From Acinetobacter gerneri DSM 14967 = CIP 107464 = MTCC 9824 (GTDB lineage: Bacteria; Pseudomonadota; Gammaproteobacteria; Pseudomonadales; Moraxellaceae), in contig NZ_KB849537.1 of NCBI RefSeq assembly GCF_000368565.1, positions 193,674 through 257,673 of the forward strand: DNA of 64,000 nucleotides, in the 5' to 3' direction. Positions 8,415 to 17,372 of the stretch are shown piece after piece; the first letter of the stretch is position 1, and each line of letters opens with the position of its first letter. A model generated the notes under the pieces. It had not been told where the DNA came from. It saw only the letters and a list, made by a program, of their open reading frames with translations, and made no database searches. The translations under genes were made by a program, and so were the position numbers.

Positions 8415-9308
8415 TTATTGTTTTAATTGTTGTTGCAATTGTTTTTCAAAATCATCCTGCCCTTTTTTGACATAATTTTGTAGACCTTGAGGATCAATAA
8501 AAGCCTGTTGATCGCCAGCTTGTAGTCGTTTTAATTTTGCTAACATATCAAAACGATCGGCTTTGTTTGCCAAAAAAATATCCGCATGAATTGCATTAAG
8601 TTTACTAAATGTTCCTTCAATATCACTCACAATCGTTGGATAATTTTTGTTATTAATCAAGTAATATCCACCTGTAAATAAACTATCAGCGTAGATTAGA
8701 TTGTATGTTTTAAAATTTTTACGAATCTTAGTCGTCCACGAGGTTGAACCAGGTAAATGTCCGGGTGTTGCATGTGCAGTAAATGTCTGACGCCCCAGAT
8801 GAATAGACTCGCCATCTTTTAAAATCACGTCTGCTTTCACTGGTGGAAATGGCAACTGTGCTCCCAAAGCAAAATCTGTCGCTGCGCCATTTTCAAGCAT
8901 CTTGGCATTTTCAGGACTTGCGACAAGCTGTGCACCACTCCATTGTTTAAGTTTTGCAAAGCCACCAGCTTGATCTAAACGAGCATGACTATTCAACAAA
9001 TATTTCACATTCTTTATATCAAATCCTAAGCGCTCAATATTGCCTTTAATCTGCTCAGCAGATTGATCTATCCCTGCGTCAATCAACACCAATCCTTTGC
9101 CAGTATCAATCAAAATCGAAGATAAATTTTCAGTCCCAACATAATATACATTTTTGAAAATTTGAAATGGAGCAATCGGCTTATTCCAACTTTCAAATAA
9201 ACTCATTGGAGGGGCTTCAGTCAAAGGCTGTGCCGGATCAAGTGCCGCTTGGGCATGACTCACAATACTGATGAAACTTAACACGACACATAATTTTTTG
9301 AGAAACAT
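8415..9308 (-). CDS. Secreted subclass-B3-like metallo-beta-lactamase-fold protein with RQK metal site
   Basis: This 297-residue protein has a signal peptide (cut near AQA-ALDP, residue 21) and a full B3-type metallo-beta-lactamase fold. The loop that reads HAHxDH in standard enzymes is SHARLDQ here, giving His108, Arg110, Asp112 and Gln113. His184 (TPGHLPGSTSW) is kept. The last ligand is Lys249 (FLANKAD) in place of His. In standard numbering these are H116, R118, D120, Q121, H196 and K263, the pattern described for the B3-RQK subgroup. Periplasmic location is expected. Whether it hydrolyses beta-lactams or another substrate cannot be told from sequence. It is a single gene with a weak ribosome site. 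Confidence 0.85.
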   Translation of the reverse strand: MFLKKLCVVLSFISIVSHAQAALDPAQPLTEAPPMSLFESWNKPIAPFQIFKNVYYVGTENLSSILIDTGKGLVLIDAGIDQSAEQIKGNIERLGFDIKNVKYLLNSHARLDQAGGFAKLKQWSGAQLVASPENAKMLENGAATDFALGAQLPFPPVKADVILKDGESIHLGRQTFTAHATPGHLPGSTSWTTKIRKNFKTYNLIYADSLFTGGYYLINNKNYPTIVSDIEGTFSKLNAIHADIFLANKADRFDMLAKLKRLQAGDQQAFIDPQGLQNYVKKGQDDFEKQLQQQLKQ

Positions 9309-9469
9309 ACGATCAATTTAGGCAATTTAAGTGAATGCGTATATTTGCGATATTTACTTTACTTTTCAACTTTCCAAATCAAATAAATTGCTGAAATTAT
9401 GTATAAATATTTCAGAAAAATTTAACAGCAAGCAAAATTACGCGATGCGTAATTTAGATGCCATTTCCA

Positions 9470-10594
9470 CTATTTTTTAATCAATAAATCTGCGATGCGG
9501 TTACTGACATTTATCGCAAAATGATCGACATAACGACTATAAAGATCTGACAACAACAATGTCACCACAATAAATATTGATATGGCAATCAATACCGATA
9601 GATCATATCCAAGTGTAGTATGGTGCAACAAAAAATTGAAGACAGGAACACAGACCAAATACATCAGTACCATATGCAATAAATAAATAGAAAAAGAGAG
9701 TTTTCCGAGCCAAACAAATATTTTTTGATCTAAAATCTCAGACATTTTTGTTGACATGAGGACACTATAGACGATGAAAAACCCAGATAAAAAGTTGCAG
9801 AAATCATAGGTATTTCCACCCAAATATTTGGCGATCCAAGCATAGGCATGACTGCTATTATGTGCCCCCGCCAAATACAGTCCGAACAAAAACATTGGTA
9901 CTGCCCAGATAAATCGAATACTTTTACCGTATAAATAAGTATAAATGCCGATGATAAAACTACAGATACCGTAGAAAAAAGTAAGATCTTTCATATAAGC
10001 CAAAACTGGAAAGATCACAGAAGCAATAAAGAATAATGTGAGATTGATATTTTTTAAAAATAATAAAATAAACAACACAAATGAACCAAATAATTCGATT
10101 TGCATCGTCCAGAGCACCCAGTTTGAATCACTTGCTGCAAATAAAAAAGAACCGATTGTTCCTTCATACAGTGCTGTTTTTAAAGGAATAACTTGGTGAG
10201 CATAATCTTGAAACCACATATTTACTGCGGAAGCATCTACATGCACAGTACTCTTGACCAACCACGCAATAATACAAGATAAAAATACGGGTATAGCCAA
10301 ACGCGGATAGCGTTTTATCGCCATAATTTCAATTTTTTTGGGAATATTTTTACTCTTACAGATGCTAAAACTGAGTACAAATCCACTTAAAACAAAGAAA
10401 ACAAATACAGCAGCAGTACCAGAGTACCAAAAACCAAAAGGTGAATGGTGTATTAAATACACCCATTGATTTTCAGGTTTCTCACTGGTATCAAAATGAT
10501 GCAGATAAGGATAAAAACTCAAACTCAGGTGTGAAAAAACCACAGCCAAGCAGGCAATCCCTCGAATACTTTCTGCTGCATTTAATTTTGCCAT
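9470..10594 (-). CDS. Acyltransferase 3 family membrane protein (OafA/IcaC-like)
   Basis: This 374-residue protein has about ten membrane segments. It begins with the family signature ESIRGIACLAVVFSHL, followed by FFVLSGFVLSF and KRYPRLAIPVF, as in membrane O-acyltransferases that modify surface sugars. It lies 87 bp downstream of pgaD on the same strand, so cotranscription with pgaBCD is likely. Staphylococcal IcaC, which acts on the same polymer, is from this superfamily, so PNAG O-acylation is a reasonable inference. Modification of another glycan is equally open. Confidence 0.8.
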   Translation of the reverse strand: MAKLNAAESIRGIACLAVVFSHLSLSFYPYLHHFDTSEKPENQWVYLIHHSPFGFWYSGTAAVFVFFVLSGFVLSFSICKSKNIPKKIEIMAIKRYPRLAIPVFLSCIIAWLVKSTVHVDASAVNMWFQDYAHQVIPLKTALYEGTIGSFLFAASDSNWVLWTMQIELFGSFVLFILLFLKNINLTLFFIASVIFPVLAYMKDLTFFYGICSFIIGIYTYLYGKSIRFIWAVPMFLFGLYLAGAHNSSHAYAWIAKYLGGNTYDFCNFLSGFFIVYSVLMSTKMSEILDQKIFVWLGKLSFSIYLLHMVLMYLVCVPVFNFLLHHTTLGYDLSVLIAISIFIVVTLLLSDLYSRYVDHFAINVSNRIADLLIKK

Positions 10595-10681
10595 CTTTTA
10601 CAATTTTCCAATCAAGTTGAGTTTTCACTCATTCCAATAAACAAAAATCCCACCTAAGTGGGACGTTATTCACGTGAATTT

Positions 10682-11113
10682 CTATTCTACAAAGGTGATA
10701 CGACCATGTTCATCATGATGTACTGTACTGATTTTCTGACTACGTCCCTGCTCAATTTGCTCAACAGGAATTTCAAAATAATCAGCATAATCTTGAGTAT
10801 CTTTGCGCTTTGGTTGTATCACTGTTTTTGAAGGAATAAAGTGACTCCAAAGTAGTAATGCAACTGCGCATGCCAGTAATGCAGTAATCCCATGCTGCAC
10901 ACCAACACCAAAAGCATGCAATACTTCATGCACCAAATGCGGTTTTTGCAGACCAATCAACCCGATAATCAGCATGATTGGTCGCCATAAGAACAGCCAG
11001 CATGCCCACATCATCGCAGTACTGGTCGTGGTTGCATAACGTTTATGCCACGGCAATTTACGGCGCAAGTCGATAATCAAATTATTTGATTTCATCTTTT
11101 TATTTTTACTCAT
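10682..11113 (-). CDS. pgaD: Poly-beta-1,6-N-acetylglucosamine synthesis protein PgaD
   Basis: This 143-residue protein has two transmembrane helices (about residues 28-48 and 70-90) and a hydrophilic C-terminal tail. Its position right after pgaC (4-bp gap) and the ACWLFLWRP first helix fit PgaD, the small inner-membrane partner that stabilises the PgaC synthase and takes part in c-di-GMP activation in E. coli. The sequence is only loosely conserved in the family, so the call leans on context. Confidence 0.82.
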   Translation of the reverse strand: MSKNKKMKSNNLIIDLRRKLPWHKRYATTTSTAMMWACWLFLWRPIMLIIGLIGLQKPHLVHEVLHAFGVGVQHGITALLACAVALLLWSHFIPSKTVIQPKRKDTQDYADYFEIPVEQIEQGRSQKISTVHHDEHGRITFVE

Positions 11114-11117
11114 AGCA

Positions 11118-12389
11118 TCAATCGTTTATTCGAACACCACGGTCTGGGCTGACCCATCGCGCACGTTTACCATCACCACGGAGCAATACTTTTGGAAATG
11201 CAATAATGCTTGCCGTTACCGTAATCAACCAAAAAACAAATGGATACCAAATCATCCAATAATAGTTTTTAAATAGATTCGGTTCATAACGACTATCCAT
11301 CCATTTGCTTAAAGCAAACTGAATTAAACAGGTCGCACCTAACAAAATTCCGCTGCCATAAGGTAAAAAAGGAGAGCTAATTCCCTCACCCATGATGCCA
11401 TGGATTGGAATAATGAAATGTAATAACCAAATGATGGTCATGATCAGCATCAAATAAGACCAAACCAAAGTTAAAATCAATTCAATCATCAAAGGCCATA
11501 AAAAATTGAGCTTTGGTTTGACCAATACATCAATATTTTTAATCAACACCTGAGCGCCACCCATAGCCCAACGCAAACGTTGTTTCCATAGACCATTGAA
11601 TGTTTCAGGCATCAAAATCCAAACCAATGCATTTGGCTCAAAACGGATATCCCAACCTGCACGCTGAAGTTTCCAAGTGATATCAATATCTTCAGTCAAC
11701 ATATCAGGTGACCAATAGCCCACTTCGTGAACGGCAGTTTTACGAAAGGCAGTGATCACACCAGAAACAGTAAATAAACGTCCAAAACTACGCTGAGCAC
11801 GCTTGATCATACCGACAATAGATGAAAATTCACCGACCTGAATACGCCCAATCAAAGTTGAACGTGTACGGATACGCGGATTCCCTGTCACAGCAGCAAC
11901 AGTTTCATCTTCAAGAAAATGGCGAACCATCCAAGTCGCGGCATGCGGATCAAGTAAAGCGTCGCCATCAATACCGAGAAGAAACTCAGCATCGGTCAAC
12001 AAACTACCTGCTTGTAAGCCCATTGCCTTACCTTGGTTTTGAGCCAAATGAACAACACGCAATTTTTCATGTTTTTCAGCTAAACGATCCAGCACTTCGG
12101 CAGTATTGTCCGAACTACCATCATTGATCGCAATCACTTCAAAATTTGGATATTGCAAAGCCAATGCGTGGGTCAGTGTCTCTTCAGCATTGTCCCCTTC
12201 GTTATAACACGGTACCAAGACTGCAACTTTGGGATAACTACTCAAAGCTGCAGGTTCTTGATAAGGAGGCTCTTTGCGTTCTTTTCTATAGAAAATCAGC
12301 GCACCGATCATCCATAGATAAGACATGAACAATGGGTAGAAAAACACAAAGTTCAGTGCTGAATGCCAAAAATAATGTAAGGACGTCAT
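11118..12389 (-). CDS. pgaC: Poly-beta-1,6-N-acetylglucosamine synthase PgaC
   Basis: This 423-residue processive family-2 glycosyltransferase polymerises UDP-GlcNAc at the inner membrane. The motifs appear in order: VPCYNEGDN, DGSSDNT, the DxD-type GIDGDALLD, TEDIDITWKLQ with the catalytic TED, and QRLRWAMGG, the QxxRW acceptor motif. One membrane helix precedes the catalytic domain and three or more follow. AAGGAA gives a good ribosome site. It sits 12 bp after pgaB. Confidence 0.93.
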   Translation of the reverse strand: MTSLHYFWHSALNFVFFYPLFMSYLWMIGALIFYRKERKEPPYQEPAALSSYPKVAVLVPCYNEGDNAEETLTHALALQYPNFEVIAINDGSSDNTAEVLDRLAEKHEKLRVVHLAQNQGKAMGLQAGSLLTDAEFLLGIDGDALLDPHAATWMVRHFLEDETVAAVTGNPRIRTRSTLIGRIQVGEFSSIVGMIKRAQRSFGRLFTVSGVITAFRKTAVHEVGYWSPDMLTEDIDITWKLQRAGWDIRFEPNALVWILMPETFNGLWKQRLRWAMGGAQVLIKNIDVLVKPKLNFLWPLMIELILTLVWSYLMLIMTIIWLLHFIIPIHGIMGEGISSPFLPYGSGILLGATCLIQFALSKWMDSRYEPNLFKNYYWMIWYPFVFWLITVTASIIAFPKVLLRGDGKRARWVSPDRGVRIND

Positions 12390-12401
12390 TTTAAATTCCT
12401 T

Positions 12402-14396
12402 CTACGGAATCAGACGATTAGGTTGTAAATCAAAAACTTGACGCATAACCTTAGGATCTGGATGATTTTTAAATGGATCATCTGGATAATAGGCAACATG
12501 CATCGCACCTTGTTTGTACAATGACTTAATCGTATCTGCCATTTCTTCCGATGGAACAGGTTGATTTGTTCTCCAGTTCAAAGCCTGAAGTTCAAATACA
12601 GTTTTCTTTATACCTTGTGGATATTTCTTCACACGATTGACAATATCAGAATAGAATTTGTCTTTATCTGGTGCTTGCTCCATATAAGGCATTGCCATAA
12701 TCGCTGTAAAATCATAACGTTTTAGCGATTGTTCTAAAGATTGAGAATACCAATTTTCAGAATAAGGATTGAGAGCAACTTGCGCATACATGTTGCGGGC
12801 AGTCACAAGATATGGTTGATATAGACGAAGCTCACCAGCCATTTGCATAGCAAGATCATCTATGGTTTTGGTTTTAAATGCAGTCCATTTCGACAACGCT
12901 TTATCGTCTTTACGTACTGCCTCTAAATTGGTTGATAAGCCAGCTTTCTTATAAGCCGCTAAAGCATCTGGGCTCGCATCTTCATAATCAGAAAGCGTCG
13001 TATCATCATGGAATAGAATACCATTAAATGTCGATGATTTACCTAAATCCTGATAAATACCTTTAATCACATTACGTGCTTCAGGTGAATAAGGCGATAA
13101 ACGTTTATAGCCCATATTTAAGTGATCAGTATTTTTGGCTTGTTGCGTAACTACGACATGTTTTGAAGCAGGATTTGATTTTGGTAAATCCCATGCCATC
13201 AAAGGCATCCAAGCATATAGACGAGTGACTTGAGTACGAGACTGGATTTGCCAAGCAACACGGTTAAACAAGTCAGCACGCATTGGAATATAACGGTTCG
13301 GGAAATACACCATATCCGCAGAACCATCAGCATCAGGATCTGAGAATGCTTGTAAATAAACCGTATTCACTTTCATCGCAATGATACGATCAAGTAATAA
13401 GCCTAGATTTTTCTCTTGCTGTACGGGGTCTTTATCGTAGATATAGTCGATATCTACATGCATAATCTTTTGTGGACGATTATTATCCGTCAAACCCATT
13501 GAGCGAGTACGGATATCATCACCAATATCACTTGGAGAAGTTGAATTTTCGATTAAAATTCGATTGAGATGACCCAATGATTGCTTAACATTATTGGCAC
13601 CATCATCCAAGGTTATCGTGATCGGCATGCCCAGTTTTTTTGCAATATCGACTGTTTGCATATTATAACGACCATAAGGCCAAACCATCACACGTGGACT
13701 ACGGATACCATGCGCTTTCATCGCATCATTATTTTTCTTTAAATCATTATAAATACGGGCTGCATAGGCCTTATCACTTTCGTATGTTTTGGTTTTTTTA
13801 TCATAAATACGAGTGGTTGCAGCAGGTTCTGAGTTTCCTTGAGGATTGCCTACAACACCATGATGTAAATCATAGCTATGGCTACCGATCTCAACAAAAC
13901 CACTGTCTTGCATTTCTTTAATTTCAGACCAAGATAAAATCTCACTACGCTTGATCACTTCATCGCCAAATTGAACTTTTTGATTTTCTTTAGGTTCAAG
14001 CCATTTTCCGACAACTGCCAAAACCACTGGAACTTTATTGGCTTTTACAATTGGATAAGCGCTTTTATAAAATGACTGGTAACCGTCATCAACAGTGATC
14101 ATGACAGGCTTACTCGGAAGTTTGTAAGTCCCGCTATGTGCTTTGATCAATTGATCTACGCTGACAAAGTTATACCCATTTTTTTTCAGCCATAATATTT
14201 GTTGCTGAAATTGTTGCGGGGTAATGGCGTACTGAGGAATCAAGGCATCTTTTTTATCCGTAATCTCATGATAACCAATAATCGTTAAAGTCGAAGGGTC
14301 CGCAACAGTCGTTTCAGCTTGGACAACAGCACTGACTGACATTGCCAACACGGAAAGGCAAGCTAAAACTGCGGGTTTAAAAAAACGAGTTACCAT
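12402..14396 (-). CDS. pgaB: Poly-beta-1,6-N-acetyl-D-glucosamine N-deacetylase PgaB
   Basis: This 664-residue two-domain protein is close to the E. coli length. The N-terminal polysaccharide deacetylase (about 30-290) has TVDDGYQSFY (Asp103, Asp104), the metal motif HSYDLHH (His173, His178) and the WPYGRYN motif. The C-terminal hydrolase-like domain (about 310-660) keeps NGILFHDDTTLSDYED, the acidic region of the PgaB glycoside-hydrolase domain. The signal peptide appears to be type I (cut after VVQA, residue 27). A Cys at 13 lies too early for a normal lipobox, so unlike E. coli PgaB it may not be a lipoprotein. It is the first gene of the locus; pgaA is not upstream. Confidence 0.92.
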   Translation of the reverse strand: MVTRFFKPAVLACLSVLAMSVSAVVQAETTVADPSTLTIIGYHEITDKKDALIPQYAITPQQFQQQILWLKKNGYNFVSVDQLIKAHSGTYKLPSKPVMITVDDGYQSFYKSAYPIVKANKVPVVLAVVGKWLEPKENQKVQFGDEVIKRSEILSWSEIKEMQDSGFVEIGSHSYDLHHGVVGNPQGNSEPAATTRIYDKKTKTYESDKAYAARIYNDLKKNNDAMKAHGIRSPRVMVWPYGRYNMQTVDIAKKLGMPITITLDDGANNVKQSLGHLNRILIENSTSPSDIGDDIRTRSMGLTDNNRPQKIMHVDIDYIYDKDPVQQEKNLGLLLDRIIAMKVNTVYLQAFSDPDADGSADMVYFPNRYIPMRADLFNRVAWQIQSRTQVTRLYAWMPLMAWDLPKSNPASKHVVVTQQAKNTDHLNMGYKRLSPYSPEARNVIKGIYQDLGKSSTFNGILFHDDTTLSDYEDASPDALAAYKKAGLSTNLEAVRKDDKALSKWTAFKTKTIDDLAMQMAGELRLYQPYLVTARNMYAQVALNPYSENWYSQSLEQSLKRYDFTAIMAMPYMEQAPDKDKFYSDIVNRVKKYPQGIKKTVFELQALNWRTNQPVPSEEMADTIKSLYKQGAMHVAYYPDDPFKNHPDPKVMRQVFDLQPNRLIP

Positions 14397-14714
14397 AACT
14401 ATTGCTCATCATCTTGATTCAATCAGATATCGATATTTTATAAAAAGTTCACAACGAAAATATGAAACTTTTTATATGAATAAAATATCCAGTTAATTTG
14501 AAGCTTAATTTATAATTTATAAAGCTGAAACCAATCTTAAAACCAAACAATAATTTTATTAATTTAAAATACTTACAGACCTTAACCTCATACTCATAGT
14601 ACCTTCACAATACAAAGAAATGATGACATGAAGAACTGTAATAGGAGAGATATTTTAAATGATCATTGTTGATTTCAATGCATAACTTCCGTTTACTTCT
14701 TGATCTATATAAAA
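14397..14714. other. Intergenic region upstream of pgaB where pgaA would be expected
   Basis: About 320 bp of AT-rich sequence with no long reading frame on either strand. I looked for remnants of the large PgaA porin and saw none. A short ATG frame at 14659 after AGGAGAG encodes only eight residues. Confidence 0.6.
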
Positions 14715-14742
14715 AAATAAAGCCAGATTAGGCTTTATTTTT
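14715..14742 (-). terminator. Rho-independent terminator after the FKBP gene
   Basis: Stem AAATAAAGCC (14715-14724) pairs with GGCTTTATTT (14731-14740) around a 6-base loop. On the minus strand it is followed by a T-run. Confidence 0.85.
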
Positions 14743-14763
14743 GCTTATACAGTTCTTTGAAAA

Positions 14764-15105
14764 TTACTCATCACGTGTTTTGACATCAAAAAGCTCAATT
14801 TCAAAAATCAAATTTGAATTGGCTGGAATGATATTGCCCATTTTACGTTCGCCATAAGCCAAGTGTGAAGGAACGATCAATTTACGTTTACCACCGACTT
14901 TCATTCCAACAATGCCCTGATCCCAGCCCTTAATCACACGACCAGTACCAATCACACATTCAAAATAATTACCACGATCTATAGATGAATCAAATTTGGT
15001 TCCATCTTCAAGCCAACCTGTATAGTGTGTAGTAATCAAAGCACCTTTTACCGCTTCTTTGCCTTCACCTACTTTAAGATCAATAATTTCAAGTTCGTTT
15101 GACAT
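14764..15105 (-). CDS. FKBP-type peptidyl-prolyl isomerase
   Basis: This 113-residue single FKBP domain without signal peptide is therefore cytoplasmic. Family signatures are VKGALITTHYTGWLEDGTKFDSS, the active-site Tyr/Asp region, VIKGWDQGIVGMKVGGKRKL, and the ending PANSNLIFEIELFDV. It catalyses cis-trans isomerisation at proline. AAGGTG precedes the ATG. It is 11 bp downstream of the DUF2252 gene, so the two are probably cotranscribed. Confidence 0.92.
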   Translation of the reverse strand: MSNELEIIDLKVGEGKEAVKGALITTHYTGWLEDGTKFDSSIDRGNYFECVIGTGRVIKGWDQGIVGMKVGGKRKLIVPSHLAYGERKMGNIIPANSNLIFEIELFDVKTRDE

Positions 15106-15116
15106 GCAACACCTTA

Positions 15117-16343
15117 TTATCCAGAGATTTTGGATTTTGAATCTTTATATGCTTGGGAAAATTCTGAGAAATCGTCCAGCACTTGAAGATAGTAATTATA
15201 AACATAATCGAGTAATTGTGCTTTGAATTGCCCTGCATTATTTGCAAATTCAATTAAACTATCAATATTGTCAGATCCCGATCGACCTGCCGAACGTAAC
15301 TGTGAATATGCAACCAAACGAGCCATATAGTGACAAGCATCGGTCAGCTTTTTCGGCTTGTCTTTACAGGCACTAAAATCCATTTTGTCTTGTTCAGGTT
15401 GTAATTCTTTTACGATAAAATGTTCTTCATCTATATTGATTCGCGACAACCAACCTGGGGTGACATATTCCATATACTCTTGAATGGTTTGAATTCTTTC
15501 CGCCTGATTTTTCCAACTGGGTTGTTCTAACTTGATATATGGCGTTAGCGTTAATGACGAGTTTTGTGCTTGTTTGACATCAAACAAACTAAAACTTTGA
15601 CTGTCATTTTGATAGACCAAAAACACATAACGTTTTAATCCGATACTGCCTGTGCCTGCTACACGTATCGCAGCATCTTGCACCTCAAAATTCTTCGCTT
15701 GGGTGCTACTCAGGGTATTGAGATAATCTGAAAAATAATTGATAAGTTGCGCTTTTTTGACTTTATCTTCTATCGCAAAATATTTTTTATTATCAATAAT
15801 CCATGCTCTTTTTTGATTGCTAAGCAATTTTGATTTTGAATCTAAAAATGCTAGCTCATCACGGGTTTCGACACTTTTAATATATTTTTTCAATATCCCC
15901 TGAATGCTTTCTTTTTCGATGGCATAAGCTTTGCCCTTTTTTAAGGCATTGATATATTCATCAAATAATAAATCAACAATCGTTTTCAAAGCTTGATCGC
16001 TCAAATCTAGCTCTCGACCTGCCAAAAAAACACTACACAAAAAGCGTGCTATTTCCCATGTCGGATGAGCCAAAACTGCTTCATCAAAATCATTTAGATC
16101 GAAATACACAACTTTGCTATGGCTGCGATAAGAACCAAAATTTTCGACATGCAGATCGCCACAAATCCATGTTTTATTTGCATCCTGCCATGTTTGTTTC
16201 TGGGAGAGATCCTCATAAAACAAATGACAACTGCCACGGAAAAACCGAAACGCGCCACTCGCCATCAGTTTATATTTCATTGGGAGAAATTGTGGATTAC
16301 GACCTTGATTATATTGAACAATTCTGTCTACAACCGTGCTCAT
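15117..16343 (-). CDS. DUF2252 family protein
   Basis: This 408-residue cytoplasmic protein has the DUF2252 core, which resembles aminoglycoside-phosphotransferase-like kinases. WICGDLHVENFGSYRS looks like a catalytic-loop motif (Asp, Asn) and VVYFDLNDFDEA like the metal-binding Asp motif. The C-terminal ACHYMARLVAYSQLRSAGR segment is also typical. The strong GGAGG ribosome site fixes the start. The function of the family is unknown. Confidence 0.82.
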   Translation of the reverse strand: MSTVVDRIVQYNQGRNPQFLPMKYKLMASGAFRFFRGSCHLFYEDLSQKQTWQDANKTWICGDLHVENFGSYRSHSKVVYFDLNDFDEAVLAHPTWEIARFLCSVFLAGRELDLSDQALKTIVDLLFDEYINALKKGKAYAIEKESIQGILKKYIKSVETRDELAFLDSKSKLLSNQKRAWIIDNKKYFAIEDKVKKAQLINYFSDYLNTLSSTQAKNFEVQDAAIRVAGTGSIGLKRYVFLVYQNDSQSFSLFDVKQAQNSSLTLTPYIKLEQPSWKNQAERIQTIQEYMEYVTPGWLSRINIDEEHFIVKELQPEQDKMDFSACKDKPKKLTDACHYMARLVAYSQLRSAGRSGSDNIDSLIEFANNAGQFKAQLLDYVYNYYLQVLDDFSEFSQAYKDSKSKISG

Positions 16344-16399
16344 GCTGCCTCCAAGTTGCTGAGTTTTATCTTTAAAACAATCTTATTAAAAATAATGTT

Positions 16400-17023
16400 T
16401 TAAAAACTCAGTTCTCTAATTTCTGTATCTGCTAATAAATATGTTGTTAATCGTTTATGATTTTGCGCTGATCCGATTAAAATCCAACGTCCAGTAATTT
16501 GTTTTTCTGTTTTATTTTGTACACCTCGAATCACGTGCATTTGAAAGCTTTTAAATAGTTCTTCATAACGATCTAAGGTTTCTTGTTGATATTCACAAAC
16601 GATTCGATAACTACGTGATTGGTGAACATTTTCAATTTTATCTTGCACATAAACCAAAAGCACCAACACCACCAAAACCATAAAAGTCCCGAACAGGCTA
16701 AGTAAAATATATCCTGCACCCACTGCCATTCCAAGCGCTGCAACCATCCAGATCGTGGTCGCAGTGGTAATCCCAGAAATACGATTATCATCTTTAAAAA
16801 TAACGCCCGCCCCTAGAAAACCTAGACCTGTCAGGATATTGGCTGCCAAGCGATCAGGATTTGCGACGCCGATTTTTATAGACAATATGGTAAATAAACA
16901 CGAAGCCAAACTCACCATAATCATGGTTCGAAGCCCTGCCGATTTACTACGATATTCACGTTCTGTACCGATCAAAGCCCCAATAGCTAAGGCAATCAAA
17001 AGATGAAGGATGTCTGTTTCCAT
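16400..17023 (-). CDS. MgtC/SapB family membrane protein
   Basis: This 207-residue protein has four to five N-terminal membrane segments with the MgtC/SapB signature: IGALIGTEREYRSKSAGLRT, then NILTGLGFLGAGVIFKDD and ISGITTATTIWMVAALGMAVG. A soluble C-terminal domain of about 70 residues follows. Family members are tied to Mg2+ limitation and acid tolerance, but many are of unknown function. No Mg-responsive leader was recognised upstream. Confidence 0.87.
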   Translation of the reverse strand: METDILHLLIALAIGALIGTEREYRSKSAGLRTMIMVSLASCLFTILSIKIGVANPDRLAANILTGLGFLGAGVIFKDDNRISGITTATTIWMVAALGMAVGAGYILLSLFGTFMVLVVLVLLVYVQDKIENVHQSRSYRIVCEYQQETLDRYEELFKSFQMHVIRGVQNKTEKQITGRWILIGSAQNHKRLTTYLLADTEIRELSF

Positions 17024-17372
17024 AGGCTGCTATTTTTTATGTTGTCTTACTGAGATATAGAATATTTTTGTGAAACTTTGCAAGATATTTTCTTAGTGAA
17101 ATTTTCTTTTATTTTTAAACCTTTATTTTTATTAAAATATTTTCAAAAAATATAAATCAATAAACTAAATCAATGTATAGCCAGTAGGGTTTATTATCAC
17201 GGATATGCTTATGATCGGGTAAATGCTATCTATCTAACAAAGCCATTTTGCTCCACTTTTGGGTGAGCAAAAGTGGAGCAATGATGGTCAGAGAAAGCTA
17301 ATGCATAGAAATTAAAATATTGAAACAATCATACAGCTATAAAACTTTCCAAAGCACATGACAAATAAATCA
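17024..17372. other. Intergenic region with one strong hairpin
   Basis: This 349-bp spacer lies between yaeQ (which ends into it) and the MgtC gene (which starts from it). Apart from the perfect inverted repeat at 17248-17281 nothing was recognised. The stretch 17040-17160 is very AT-rich. Confidence 0.5.
17248..17281. repeat. Perfect 14-bp inverted repeat, no T-run
   Basis: TTGCTCCACTTTTG (17248-17261) pairs perfectly with CAAAAGTGGAGCAA (17268-17281) around the loop GGTGAG. Neither strand has a T-run after it, so it does not look like an ordinary intrinsic terminator. It lies about 90 bp past the end of yaeQ. Confidence 0.8.

Noticed and set aside
14659..14685. Eight-codon frame after an AGGAGAG ribosome-like site
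   Set aside because: Too short to support as a gene and no leader-peptide function is suggested by the downstream order.
14397..14763. Possible decayed pgaA upstream of pgaB
   Set aside because: No reading frame or porin-like fragment could be found on the minus strand; the space is far too small for the roughly 800-residue gene.
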